A stretch of DNA of 64,000 bases from Leptospiraceae bacterium (GTDB lineage: Bacteria; Spirochaetota; Leptospiria; Leptospirales; Leptospiraceae). The position numbers and the translations under genes are program-made. The first letter of the stretch is position 1; each line of letters starts with the position of its first letter. The stretch is taken from positions 124,001 through 188,000 of the forward strand of contig JADJFV010000008.1 in assembly GCA_016708435.1 (NCBI GenBank), read 5' to 3'. Under the pieces are notes generated by a model, which worked only from the letters and a program-made list of their open reading frames with translations, had not been told where the DNA came from and searched no databases. Positions 18,085 through 26,964 of the stretch are shown here, in pieces.

Positions 18085-18408
18085 ATGGAGAGAACTATGA
18101 AATTTTCATCGCCCATTCTAAAAAGAGCTATTAAAGCGGATAAAACTAAATTGCCGGAATTACTCAAGATGATAAAAAAAACTGAGAATCCTTTTCTTAT
18201 AGTTTCAGAAAGTGAAATGAATTACATTCAAGTATTCTGGACATCTAAGGGATATATTGTTGAATACCAAGAAGGTAGTATAAAAAAACACTTCGAGTCA
18301 GTTGAAAAAGTCACAATGACAGAAGCTAGAAAATCTATAGAGCTTTATATGGATGGTGACAAGTCTTGGAAAGATAGAATCGAATATGTTAAAATGAAAG
18401 TTCAGTAG
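18085..18408 (+). CDS. Uncharacterised 107-residue protein
   Basis: No family recognised with certainty. A GGAGAG-type ribosome site fits the internal Met at residue 5 (MKFSSPILKRA) as start, as well as the first ATG. The core NPFLIVSESEMNYIQVFWTS and GYIVEYQEGSIKKHFESVEK shows short beta strands followed by a helix, a layout common in immunity-type small proteins, though nothing proves that. It is 43 bases from the small membrane protein. Confidence 0.55.
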   Translation: MERTMKFSSPILKRAIKADKTKLPELLKMIKKTENPFLIVSESEMNYIQVFWTSKGYIVEYQEGSIKKHFESVEKVTMTEARKSIELYMDGDKSWKDRIEYVKMKVQ

Positions 18409-18502
18409 CCTAATGCATTGCGCTTTCATCAAAACTTTTAATAGGAGTAATATACATGTATAATCAATTGACTTTCAATAGGAATCTAAAAAGGTAAGCG
18501 AT

Positions 18503-18787
18503 ATGCCATACGATATTACATTTTGCGTGGGACAAGATTGTCCTTTAAAAGAAAATTGCTTACGCTTTACAGGCGTTGCTTACGGTCGAACAGATTATTT
18601 TGGATGTATCCCGTATGATTTTACAAAGATGCAATGTGAGCACTATTGGGATGATAGACCTAGTGAGGATAATACCCGTTTGCTTGCCTATAAGCTTTGG
18701 CAGCAAGCAGGAAGTATTCCTGGAAAAGATTTAGATTATTGGCTTATTGCAAAAAATCAATTGATATACAATCTGCGAAATTCTTAA
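18503..18787 (+). CDS. Cysteine-rich DUF2934-like protein
   Basis: A 94-residue protein. The N-terminal 50 residues hold six cysteines (CVGQDCPLKENCLRF, then a single C in YFGCIPYDF and one in KMQCEHYW), probably a metal- or cluster-binding site. Residues 60-88 (LAYKLWQQAGSIPGKDLDYW) match the short DUF2934 motif, which is typically AYELWE..G.p.G.dleHWl. Its TAA overlaps the next gene's ATG (TAATG), which suggests translational coupling. Confidence 0.65.
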   Translation: MPYDITFCVGQDCPLKENCLRFTGVAYGRTDYFGCIPYDFTKMQCEHYWDDRPSEDNTRLLAYKLWQQAGSIPGKDLDYWLIAKNQLIYNLRNS

Positions 18788-19272
18788 TGGATAAAGGTTT
18801 TTATATGCTGTCAAGCGTTGAAGTTGAAATTCTAGTTGGAGCAGTAGAACAGGCAAGGGCAGAAGGAGAATTTCTATCTGCGAAATCGTCTTCTATTGCA
18901 TGCAAAGAATCTAAGGAAGTCTATTCATGGAAGGATATTCATTCTACCAACTTTCCAGTATCTCAGGATTTATACGATGACTGGATTCTAAAAAACAAAG
19001 AGCCTATATCGTTCACCGATATTTCTGAACAGATTAAAATGAAATCTATTTCTGACGCGGAGTTTGGAGTTTTGAGTGAGACTATTGAAAATAAATGGTC
19101 TATTTTGTATTCTTTCACTAGACCCGGCATATCGGATAATGGAAAATTTGCGCTTGTGCAGATAACAGCGTTCTGCCCTTCCGGTCCTCCGAATTATGGA
19201 AGCATTTACTTACTAGAAAAATCTGAAATTGGTTGGACTGTAAAATATAACTATGGGTTATACAATCAATAG
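18787..19272 (+). CDS. Uncharacterised 161-residue protein
   Basis: No family recognised. The start at 18787 overlaps the preceding stop; an alternative ATG at 18805 has an AAAGG site eight bases before it. Helical N-terminus (VEILVGAVEQARAEGEFLSA), then a beta-rich C-terminal half (KFALVQITAFCPSGPPNYGS, YLLEKSEIGWTVKYNYGLY). The latter resembles small beta domains that display a 'C...G.G.y.ll.k..g.W' pattern. It ends directly against the convergent membrane protein gene. A longer upstream ORF extension (from 18697) overlaps the DUF2934 gene and is not favoured. Confidence 0.6.
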   Translation: MDKGFYMLSSVEVEILVGAVEQARAEGEFLSAKSSSIACKESKEVYSWKDIHSTNFPVSQDLYDDWILKNKEPISFTDISEQIKMKSISDAEFGVLSETIENKWSILYSFTRPGISDNGKFALVQITAFCPSGPPNYGSIYLLEKSEIGWTVKYNYGLYNQ

Positions 19273-19686
19273 CTATCTTCGAAGAGCAAGGATCAGAACT
19301 GTTATGTCCAAAGCTAGCAAAGGGAAAAGAAGATAAATCATTAGATTAAATTGGGACTCGATCAAGTAAGTTGTAAACTTATTCTTACCAATCACTTTTT
19401 CTAGCACACTGACTGTGCTATCCGATGCATCGTTGAAATCTATCTGCACAAGATAGAATACGATATAAACAAAATTCATTCCAAAGAATAAAAGTAAATC
19501 CATTCCTTCAGGATCAGGAAAACTCATTGTATTTAAAAATGTCCAGCCGCTGTATAAGTGAAATCCAGTTACTAATATAAATCCTATTCCAAATAGGAAC
19601 AGAAACCATCCATACGCTAGAAAGCGAAGTAGGAACATTAGGAATGTTATTATGATGAGCAATGTTTTAAGTAGAGTTAAAGTCAT
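19273..19686 (-). CDS. Four-helix membrane protein
   Basis: A 137-residue integral membrane protein with about four hydrophobic segments (residues 4-27, 28-48, 64-83 and 112-134) and one hydrophilic loop (QIDFNDASDSTVSVLEKVIG). No family recognised. It is convergent with, and directly abuts, the gene ending at 19272. Strand orientation matches the C1A-TerB gene upstream, 175 bases away. Confidence 0.6.
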   Translation of the reverse strand: MTLTLLKTLLIIITFLMFLLRFLAYGWFLFLFGIGFILVTGFHLYSGWTFLNTMSFPDPEGMDLLLFFGMNFVYIVFYLVQIDFNDASDSTVSVLEKVIGKNKFTTYLIESQFNLMIYLLFPLLALDITVLILALRR

Positions 19687-19861
19687 GTAGATTTTTTATT
19701 TATGTGAGAAATTTGTAGCAATAAACAAAGATTATCCACTATTCAGATAAACCGATCAGACTTTTAATAGTGCACCCTTCGAGAGCCTCCGGGTGACACT
19801 ATGTCTAATTTTTCAAAAACGTTTGTAAATCCAATGGTGGATAATATTTAGTATCTGCTAC

Positions 19862-21181
19862 TTATTTTTCTTCCTCGTCGTCGTCTTCGTCTTCTTCTTC
19901 ATCTTCTTCAGACTCTTCACCTGAGTCTTCGATTTGCCAAGTTTCAGTTAAGGAGGCTAAGAATTCTTCCTCTTCCTCGGAAAGATCATCTACCCCAATT
20001 ATTTCTCTAATATCATTTAAAACTTTTGCGAGTAGTGCAGAAGATAAATATTCTCCTACAAGAGTAATTGACTCTTCTAGTAGTTCTTCATTGTCTTCTT
20101 CTTTTGCACAATTTTTTAGAATTGCCTTTGCAGACATATCGACCCCAAGTTTTTCAAGAGTGGTCTGCATATAAGTAGAGATTTCATCGTATTCTTCTTC
20201 GCTAACTTCCCCGTCAGATCCAGCAGCGGCTAATATGATTAGTCCTAGTCTAAATTCTAGCGGATAATCACCCATAGCATCTAGCATTTCTTGATAATCT
20301 TCTTCACTCATATCCGCGAGTTCAGAATCATAATCTCCTGTAATGGAAGAGTCATCGCCCCAAGTAGATTCATCTACTTCGAAATTAGTAAGCTGTTTAA
20401 TAATCCAACTATCTCCATCATTGTATTTTGGATTCACTAAATAATCATAAGGAATATAGCAATATCCGTTGTCTCCCCAATCTTCCCCCCAAGAATTTCT
20501 TACTATAAAAACTTTATCAGGATCTGAGTAACCAACGCATAACATCGCGTGTCCGCTATGTGATTCTCTTGATACTTCTGATGGAGTAGGAGCAGGAACT
20601 AATCCCGGTTTGCGCTGCGAATCAAATGAGTTAAATAAACTTAATCCAAATATGATTGGATGTCCTTCTGCTAATGCTTGCTTCCATGCATCTAAACTGA
20701 CTGGAACTAATTGCATATCTTCTACTACAAAATTTGCTGCTTCTTCGTAAGCTTCTTCTGGAGGTTGTTCGCTATACTTGTCGATTTCATACGGCCAAGT
20801 ATTTTCTGAGCAAGCACCTTTTTCTTTCAGGCTTTCTATCGCAGATGTAATCACGCATCCCGCATCTTCATCCGCGGTTCCATCTAATTCCCTTGCATTA
20901 TAATAAATGAAAAGTCTGCTTACATCGTAATTGTCTGTGCCTTTGTGTTTCTTTACCAAATATTCATAAGCACCGGCTACTGCATTTGCCACACAACTCC
21001 CAATCTCACTTTGATCTTCTACTTTTGTCATATACTTTCTAAGATCGACTTTGGGAGGTAGTTTACTTGGAGCACTACTGCTTGCTGCATACTGCTTGGA
21101 TCCTGCTTTCGGCTTTGCAGCTTTATATCCATGAACTTTTCTGGATGAACCGTCTGCACGATTGATTGTTAAATTAGCCAT
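19862..21181 (-). CDS. Papain-like (C1A) protease with TerB-like domain and acidic tail
   Basis: A 439-residue protein. The peptidase domain (about 40-275) has Gln57 and Cys63 in DQSEIGSCVANA, His211 in SGHAMLCVGYSD and Asn229 in VRNSWGEDWGDNGYCYI, all catalytic positions in papain order. Residues about 295-405 form a TerB-like helical domain (LAAAGSDGEVSEEEYDEI, then IIGVDDLSEEEEEFL). The last 25 residues are almost only Glu and Asp. TerB domains bind metal in tellurite and phage-stress systems; the fusion here suggests a regulated protease, but the trigger is unknown. No signal peptide. Confidence 0.85.
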   Translation of the reverse strand: MANLTINRADGSSRKVHGYKAAKPKAGSKQYAASSSAPSKLPPKVDLRKYMTKVEDQSEIGSCVANAVAGAYEYLVKKHKGTDNYDVSRLFIYYNARELDGTADEDAGCVITSAIESLKEKGACSENTWPYEIDKYSEQPPEEAYEEAANFVVEDMQLVPVSLDAWKQALAEGHPIIFGLSLFNSFDSQRKPGLVPAPTPSEVSRESHSGHAMLCVGYSDPDKVFIVRNSWGEDWGDNGYCYIPYDYLVNPKYNDGDSWIIKQLTNFEVDESTWGDDSSITGDYDSELADMSEEDYQEMLDAMGDYPLEFRLGLIILAAAGSDGEVSEEEYDEISTYMQTTLEKLGVDMSAKAILKNCAKEEDNEELLEESITLVGEYLSSALLAKVLNDIREIIGVDDLSEEEEEFLASLTETWQIEDSGEESEEDEEEDEDDDEEEK

Positions 21182-21525
21182 TTTTATTCCTTTGATTATA
21201 AAATTTAAATGAGAAAGAATTTCAAAATACTTTTATGAAATTTTCATAACTAAGCCCATTAAAAAGCAGTTAAGTATTTATTAAATGAAAAATAGAGTAT
21301 AAGCAAAATAATCTTTGCCTCTACTAAATTTGGTGAGTTAATTTGTATTATGCGAAAGTTGAACAGACTATTGCGGTTAATGCGAAGTAGTTTTAAAAAA
21401 TAATTTTATTTGTTTCTGTGCACATATTTAATAATTATATACAAAAAAATAAGAATAAAGTTACTTGTAATATTCGTTGGATTCAATTCCGACATTAAAT
21501 ACTTCAAAATTAAAGGAAATTAAAA
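21182..21525. other. 344-base divergent intergenic region
   Basis: Very AT-rich spacer between the divergent C1A-TerB gene and the 70-residue protein gene. No ORF of note, no clear repeat. Promoters for both directions are expected here, but none matches consensus well enough to call. Confidence 0.45.
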
Positions 21526-21738
21526 ATGAACATAGATAAAGCAGTAGATAAAGCGTTTGCAACAAAGTCATTAAAGGAAATCGCAGATTCACCTGTAGAT
21601 GCTCTGAAAGGTGTAAGTGAAGGGGATGCTGAACTCTTGCAAAAAGCATTCAATGTTAAAACAGTAAGAGACCTAGCTGAGCTTAAATATGTGAAATGGG
21701 CGCAAGCAATTGTAGCTTTATCTGACACAGAATCTTAG
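21526..21738 (+). CDS. 70-residue helical (HhH-like) protein
   Basis: A small all-helical protein. The block SPVDALKGVSEGDAELLQKA followed by FNVKTVRDLAELKYVKWAQA is a recognisable module that I have seen alone or fused in several bacterial proteins; it resembles helix-hairpin-helix arrangements (a G.s..dAe.L....i.TV.dLA pattern). A strong AAGGAAATTAAAA precedes the ATG. It is divergent from the TerB-protease, so the two may be co-regulated; a functional link is inference. Confidence 0.65.
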   Translation: MNIDKAVDKAFATKSLKEIADSPVDALKGVSEGDAELLQKAFNVKTVRDLAELKYVKWAQAIVALSDTES

Positions 21739-21760
21739 AAAATACTTTTTCCCTAAAAAA

Positions 21761-21795
21761 ATAGGGAATCTTGTTCAATGAACAGGATTCCCTAT
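21761..21795 (-). terminator. Rho-independent terminator
   Basis: Sixteen-base stem (21761-21776 with 21780-21795, one G-T wobble) and a three-base loop. Read on the minus strand it is followed by CTATTTTTTTAGG. It lies between the convergent 70-residue gene and the IPT protein gene: the T-run favours termination of the minus-strand gene's neighbour read-through, and the hairpin can act in both directions. Confidence 0.7.
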
Positions 21796-21818
21796 CTCCA
21801 GAAAAATTCATTTATCCT

Positions 21819-23612
21819 TTACGATTTACTTTCTTCCGCACTACCTTGATTTTCTAAATTCTCAACAACTGGTATTTTAGAATCGGTCGCATCAATAGAC
21901 TCCTCTTCTTTCGGAGCAATATATCCGCCTTGCCCTACTTCCGCAATTTCAATATCTTCACTGGATTGGAGAGGAACTCCTGAAGGAGGAAGCAATGTAA
22001 TGGAGTGCTTTCCTACCGTATCAAACTTCGGCATAGCAAATGTTAATTCTGATGCAGACTTGCAATCTGCTGCAATTGGACTACTAAATCCTTCGATCAT
22101 GATCTTAGTTCCTTGGACAAACCCGGAACCTAAAATCGAGACTATAACATTATCTTGGTTTACTTCAATATGGTTTGGAGTAATTGCGTTTATGACAGTA
22201 TCTTTTCCAATTGCCTTGCTTCCTAAGTAACCTGTTTGGCTAACACCCATTAGACCAAGAAGTGTAGGAGGTATATCTGGGAGTCCTTGTAATGGATTTC
22301 CGAGAGCAAAGTTGTATATATAAGCTCCAATTGACACAATGGTGAATCCAAATAATTGCAATCGAGATAAATCCACATTACCTCCTTCACAGAAAAGATT
22401 GCTCAGTTCTGGAGGCTTTGCTTTAATTTCATTCTTTGGTTTTTTGGCTCCTAGACCGTTAGCCGCAATCAATCCCCCGTAGCTGATAGACATTAAGACT
22501 ACGAGAGTTGGATTAAAGTCTGGGATCTTTCCATTTCGCAGAAGTAGTCCCTGACTGATAATTACATACGCATAACTACCGATAGCCGCTATTGTCCAAA
22601 CAAAAGCCTGGAATTTAGATAGACTATAACTATTTGTTGCTCTATCCGTTAGCATTAGCTCAAAGAAGTAGACAATAGAAGGACGTTTTACTCCTTTTCG
22701 ACTTTTCATATCTGATTCTTGGTGTTTTTTGATTAATCCTCTAAGTATCATGTAAAGAGAAATTAAAAATAGGATAATAATGATTAGCCCAATAAAAGCA
22801 GCATAAACTTTCCAAGAAGGAGGAAGTAGCGTGATATTTACATAATTGGAAGGTCTACCTGAAACAAATACTTTAATCTTGAGCGTTTTTCTAAGCTGTC
22901 CATTTTTCATTAAGTCTTTTCTTAATGGAATGTTAAAACGTAAATCCTGTGCTTCATTGATAATGGGAGATAGAAAAAATGGTCTTTTCTCATCTACCTC
23001 AACGAATATGTCTTCTCCTTTTTCATTGGTGGTCAATTCAAGGATGCTAATGGAAATATCATCAATATCTGTTCCGAAATTATTACCGGATAATGTGATA
23101 GTATCCCCTCGTGTTCCACCTTCTGGACTGATTTTTTCGATATACGGTTGTTTGCCGGGTTGATCGTTTACAACTGGGACTTCAAAATCAAGAGTTGACT
23201 CAAGCACTTCATTCGTATTTGGAAACCTTGAGAAGAGTTTAATCTGTTTTTTCCCCGCTTCAATTTTATAATAAGCAGCAACTAAAAAGTTAATAACATT
23301 CGGATTATCACTGTCTTTTTTTGCAGAATCAAGTAAAATATCCGTTTTAACTTCCCCAATTTGAATTCTAAGTTTTTTTTCTTTTTTGCCATTCAATTCA
23401 TCTATCAATTCATCTGGTTTATCACTGACGATAGATAAAGTATAAAGATCACCTGATAAATCTTTAAAACTAAAATACTCGATACTATATTTGGAATTTG
23501 TTGATGTATCTGAATTTGTCACCGGAGGATTCGATGATTCCGGTTGTGGATTACTCATTTGAGCAAAGAGTAAAGATGGGATGAATAGTAATAAAAAGAA
23601 TTTGTTACGCAA
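21819..23612 (-). CDS. Membrane protein with IPT/TIG domains
   Basis: A 597-residue protein. A signal peptide (MRNKFFLLLFIPSLLFAQ) precedes an extracytoplasmic part with an IPT/TIG immunoglobulin-like domain at about 158-262 (PYIEKISPEGGTRGDTITLS). Transmembrane helices follow at about 270-292, 335-355, 365-385, 415-435 and 445-460. A second IPT-like domain lies at about 475-560 (AITPNHIEVNQDNVIVSILG). IPT domains mediate binding. Its role is unknown; it is 75 bases downstream of the PEGA protein gene and probably cotranscribed. Confidence 0.72.
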   Translation of the reverse strand: MRNKFFLLLFIPSLLFAQMSNPQPESSNPPVTNSDTSTNSKYSIEYFSFKDLSGDLYTLSIVSDKPDELIDELNGKKEKKLRIQIGEVKTDILLDSAKKDSDNPNVINFLVAAYYKIEAGKKQIKLFSRFPNTNEVLESTLDFEVPVVNDQPGKQPYIEKISPEGGTRGDTITLSGNNFGTDIDDISISILELTTNEKGEDIFVEVDEKRPFFLSPIINEAQDLRFNIPLRKDLMKNGQLRKTLKIKVFVSGRPSNYVNITLLPPSWKVYAAFIGLIIIILFLISLYMILRGLIKKHQESDMKSRKGVKRPSIVYFFELMLTDRATNSYSLSKFQAFVWTIAAIGSYAYVIISQGLLLRNGKIPDFNPTLVVLMSISYGGLIAANGLGAKKPKNEIKAKPPELSNLFCEGGNVDLSRLQLFGFTIVSIGAYIYNFALGNPLQGLPDIPPTLLGLMGVSQTGYLGSKAIGKDTVINAITPNHIEVNQDNVIVSILGSGFVQGTKIMIEGFSSPIAADCKSASELTFAMPKFDTVGKHSITLLPPSGVPLQSSEDIEIAEVGQGGYIAPKEEESIDATDSKIPVVENLENQGSAEESKS

Positions 23613-23687
23613 AGTGTATCTCCCTTGTTGACGTTAGTTCTGACTTAGAACAGATTTACAGTTTTTAACATAGGGAAAAAATGCAAT

Positions 23688-25292
23688 TCAAAATCGAAAA
23701 TTAAATTTTGCGTAGGACTCAACGGTCGGCTGGGAAATTCCATTACCAGTATTGTTAAGGACAGGTGGAATAAAGGCAAATTCAAATGCGTCATTATCCA
23801 CACCTAAATAGTAAAATACACCTGCCATGACAAGCATAGACAAAGCAGCACCTCCACTTGTATTTCTATAATTGCGAAACTCAGTCACTTTTTGTTCATT
23901 GGAATCTACTATACTCTTTTGATAAGAATAAAATATAAATAGATTCGAAAGAGAACTCGCATCTGTTCCTGAAAAATAATTTTGATATGTAGTAAAAAGA
24001 GTCAGTCCTCCAATAACTCCACCCTGCCAGGGATCTCCACGAATCGTATCTCTATGCACATTGATTCTATAATTCCAATATTGAAAGCTTGCATAGAACA
24101 AAGCTACCGAATACACTGAGTATTGCGAAAAATCAAAATAGGTGTAATCTAAAAAAACCTTCAAGCGGTTTTTGTAATAATCCTCGGTCTTGCCTTGCTT
24201 TAATTTTGCATTTACGGTAACAGGCTTTCCCTGTTCAATTTCAACGCCTGCATAATAGTCTACATGATCTTCCTTTTCAATTCGAATTCTATTTTGACCT
24301 AGCGGCACAACAATATTAGCCAGTGGACTTTCTCCAAGATAGGTTATTCCTAAGTAGACACTTGCACCCTCTGGGTTTGTTTTTACAGAAATTGTTCCTT
24401 TCTTTTCTAGTTTTTTTAAGGCGAAGGCATATTTAGATACAGAATCTTTTTTTAGATTCACAACTCTATTTAAAGTTTCAAATCCTTCTTTTGTAATTGT
24501 TACCGCATGTTGTCCTGCGGCTACATCTGATTTGTCGAGAGGTGTTTTCCCTGCATAATGTCCATCGATAAAAACAAGTCCGTCTACTTCTTCACCAGTG
24601 TCAATTTGAATCGTTGCCATTTCTTTGTTAAATAGCATTTTCTTAATTTTAAACCCTAAAGTATTCATTTCTTGATAGGCGCGGCGAAGGGATGTTACCT
24701 CTGAAATTTTTTCTACTTTCCCATTTTTCCTATTTGTAAATTCTACATTGATAGTAAGAGAATCGCTTTCCGTTGTGATGTATTCCCCTGTTATAACATA
24801 GAAGCATTTATTCTTTCTGCCGATTTCAAGATTTGATTCTAGGAGTGGTGCTGTCTCCATTGGAATCAAGGCAACATCTAACTTTATATACCTTGGATCT
24901 TTTTCAGGCAAAACATCCTTAGCCCCTGTGTTTAAATCGTTCAAAGTTTTACGGTTTAATATTGGTTTACCCCTTTTAGCGGGTTGTTCCTTTGACTGAT
25001 CTCCGAATGCATGGTATACAACAGTCTCTAAGACATCTGCATCATAAACGTATTTGAATCCATTTAAATTGGAAATGATTACTGATGGAATTCCATTTGC
25101 TAAATACTGAAATTTTTCATTCTCTACTTTACTTCTAAAAGGAAACAGGCAAAGCTTTCTAGATTTTTCATATTCTATTTTTTCCGGTAAAGATTGTTCC
25201 GGAAATTGAAAGTATTCATCAATTCCAAAAACAGAAAGGGAAAATAGAAAATAAAGGAGTAGGCTTTTTACAGTTTTTTTATCGGTGTTCAT
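23688..25292 (-). CDS. Exported PEGA-domain protein
   Basis: A 534-residue protein with a signal peptide (about 7-23). Residues about 45-210 resemble a CsgG/FlgO-like surface domain (LCLFPFRSKVENEKFQYLAN). Two PEGA domains follow: about 228-290 (VFIDGHYAGKTPLDKSDVAA) and about 297-365 (TNPEGASVYLGITYLGESPL). The C-terminal 150 residues are Tyr-rich with hydrophobic stretches and end in a phenylalanine (KFNFRF), consistent with an outer-membrane association. PEGA domains are surface-layer or cell-wall binding modules. Function not assigned. Confidence 0.78.
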   Translation of the reverse strand: MNTDKKTVKSLLLYFLFSLSVFGIDEYFQFPEQSLPEKIEYEKSRKLCLFPFRSKVENEKFQYLANGIPSVIISNLNGFKYVYDADVLETVVYHAFGDQSKEQPAKRGKPILNRKTLNDLNTGAKDVLPEKDPRYIKLDVALIPMETAPLLESNLEIGRKNKCFYVITGEYITTESDSLTINVEFTNRKNGKVEKISEVTSLRRAYQEMNTLGFKIKKMLFNKEMATIQIDTGEEVDGLVFIDGHYAGKTPLDKSDVAAGQHAVTITKEGFETLNRVVNLKKDSVSKYAFALKKLEKKGTISVKTNPEGASVYLGITYLGESPLANIVVPLGQNRIRIEKEDHVDYYAGVEIEQGKPVTVNAKLKQGKTEDYYKNRLKVFLDYTYFDFSQYSVYSVALFYASFQYWNYRINVHRDTIRGDPWQGGVIGGLTLFTTYQNYFSGTDASSLSNLFIFYSYQKSIVDSNEQKVTEFRNYRNTSGGAALSMLVMAGVFYYLGVDNDAFEFAFIPPVLNNTGNGISQPTVESYAKFNFRF

Positions 25293-25304
25293 CGGTGATA
25301 ATCC

Positions 25305-26063
25305 TCATTTCTTTTTTCCTAAAGACAAAACTAAAAATAAAATTCCGAGGATAGGAGTAAAGAGAGAAATTGGAGAAACTAAAAAATAATCTTTAGAAAA
25401 GGCAATCTGCTCTCCAAGTCCGGGTCCTAAAAAATCTGTTCCAAAGTCAATTCCCATATAACTGAAAATGGCAACTGTCATGATAACACCTGGAATTCCT
25501 GTTACAAATAAAATAAAAAGCATAGAAATTATTTCAGGGAAAATATGTTTTTGAAACAAATAATACTGATTTGCCCCCATAGTCTTTGCGGCAACTACAA
25601 AACCGCTTTCTTTTACTTCTCTTATTTTTCCCTGAATGGATTCATAGGCAAAAGCCCAATCGGAAATTACGATTGCAAGATAAAATACAAATAGTTCAGA
25701 GCCGAGCGAATACAATACAATAATGGCGACTAAGAAAGAAGGAAGAGATAAAAATACAGAAGCAAAAGAATCAATGATGAAATTAATATACTTGTTTGAT
25801 GCATATGATAGAAAGGAAATGCAGACAGAGAAAAATAAAGTTATCCCGCGGGCAGGAATAGAAATTAAAAAAGTCGTAAAGGTTCCAAATGCGTATAATG
25901 CATATATATCTCTACCGAGTCTATCACAGCCAAGCGGATGCTTCCAGGATTGAAATGCTTTCTCACTCGATTGAAGCAAATCTACATTTACCGGAGCTTC
26001 AAAGAAGACTAAGCCAATGATTACAGATAGAATGAATAGAAAGTTGAAAACTATAGATGCCAT
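25305..26063 (-). CDS. ABC transporter permease, OppC/DppC type
   Basis: A 252-residue inner-membrane permease. The family's N-terminal HPLGCDRLGRDIYAL and the EAA-type cytoplasmic loop (AAKTMGANQYYLFQKHIFPE) are visible among five or six helices. The ATG at 26063 is chosen because GGAG stands just before it and it lies one base after the upstream stop; a longer frame to 26165 would overlap that gene by 100 bases. It pairs with the OppB-type gene. No ATPase or binding protein is adjacent, so the transporter's other parts must be elsewhere. Substrate (peptide, nickel or other) unknown. Confidence 0.8.
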   Translation of the reverse strand: MASIVFNFLFILSVIIGLVFFEAPVNVDLLQSSEKAFQSWKHPLGCDRLGRDIYALYAFGTFTTFLISIPARGITLFFSVCISFLSYASNKYINFIIDSFASVFLSLPSFLVAIIVLYSLGSELFVFYLAIVISDWAFAYESIQGKIREVKESGFVVAAKTMGANQYYLFQKHIFPEIISMLFILFVTGIPGVIMTVAIFSYMGIDFGTDFLGPGLGEQIAFSKDYFLVSPISLFTPILGILFLVLSLGKKK

Positions 26064-26064
26064 C

Positions 26065-26952
26065 TTACTCCATCGACAATTTGAACTGTAATTTCTTGGC
26101 TGTTCGCGTAAGGATATAAAAAACAATTCCAGAATAGAACAAGAGTGCACGTAGAAGATTTTCATCTAGGCTTTTTACTGCGTAGTATAATGATTTGCCG
26201 ATACCTGGAAAAAAGAAAATCTCTTCGACAAGAATGGAACCTGAGAGCAGAGAACTAAAATCTATTAGTATAAAAATTAAAACCAAAGGAAAAATCTTTC
26301 GGAAGATATAATAAAATACAATTCGAGCACGACTGAATCCGCGAGTTTGTAGAAAGAAAAAGTAATCAGAATCCTTTTCTTTTTTTCCTTCATCTAGGCT
26401 TATATAAAAGATTCTTGCGAAGACGCGTGAGCCAAGAGCAATTCCGGGTAAGATCAGATAAAGTATATTACCCGCTTCGTATCCCCCGGGAGGTAATATT
26501 CCCAAATACAAAAAGAAAAATAGAAATAGTAAAATGGATACAACGAAAATAGGGGTAGATAGTATTAACCTCGAAAGAAACAGCAGAGAATTTTCTAGAA
26601 TTTGAATCTCTAAGTATACACAGGAAAGTGCCGCAGAGATCGAAGTAATTGAACCAAATAGAATTGCAAAGATAGACAATTGCAAAGTGGGAAATATTTT
26701 CTTACCGATATGAGAACTAACGTTTTCTCCCGATTCTGTTTTACCGAAGTCTAAAAAAAAAAGAGACTTCATTGAATCAAGAAATGATTTGGAATAAGAA
26801 GAATCTTTGGCTAACTCTTGTATGTCGCTTTTAGCAAGGCTTGATTCTGCGTAAAGGAAACTCTTGTCTTTTGCGCGAATAGTTGTTATGCCTGAAATGA
26901 ATACCGACAAACAAAGTATAAAGACAACAAAATGGTAAATTTCACGGACCAA
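26065..26952 (-). CDS. ABC transporter permease, OppB/DppB type
   Basis: A 295-residue permease with an N-terminal helix (about 7-24), a periplasmic stretch (KSDIQELAKDSSYSKSFLDS) and five further helices. The EAA-like loop is seen as TRGFSRARIVFYYIFRKIFP, and the characteristic C-terminal LLSGSILVEEIFFFPGIGKS segment is clear. It forms the heterodimeric channel of a peptide-type importer with the next gene. It starts 12 bases after ptsN ends on the same strand, suggesting a shared transcript. Confidence 0.8.
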   Translation of the reverse strand: MVREIYHFVVFILCLSVFISGITTIRAKDKSFLYAESSLAKSDIQELAKDSSYSKSFLDSMKSLFFLDFGKTESGENVSSHIGKKIFPTLQLSIFAILFGSITSISAALSCVYLEIQILENSLLFLSRLILSTPIFVVSILLFLFFFLYLGILPPGGYEAGNILYLILPGIALGSRVFARIFYISLDEGKKEKDSDYFFFLQTRGFSRARIVFYYIFRKIFPLVLIFILIDFSSLLSGSILVEEIFFFPGIGKSLYYAVKSLDENLLRALLFYSGIVFYILTRTAKKLQFKLSME

Positions 26953-26964
26953 AGAAAAATAATC

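Noticed and set aside
18697..18786. Upstream extension of the 161-residue protein overlapping DUF2934
   Set aside because: The first 30 residues overlap a better supported gene in another frame; the TAATG junction at 18785-18789 gives a more natural start.
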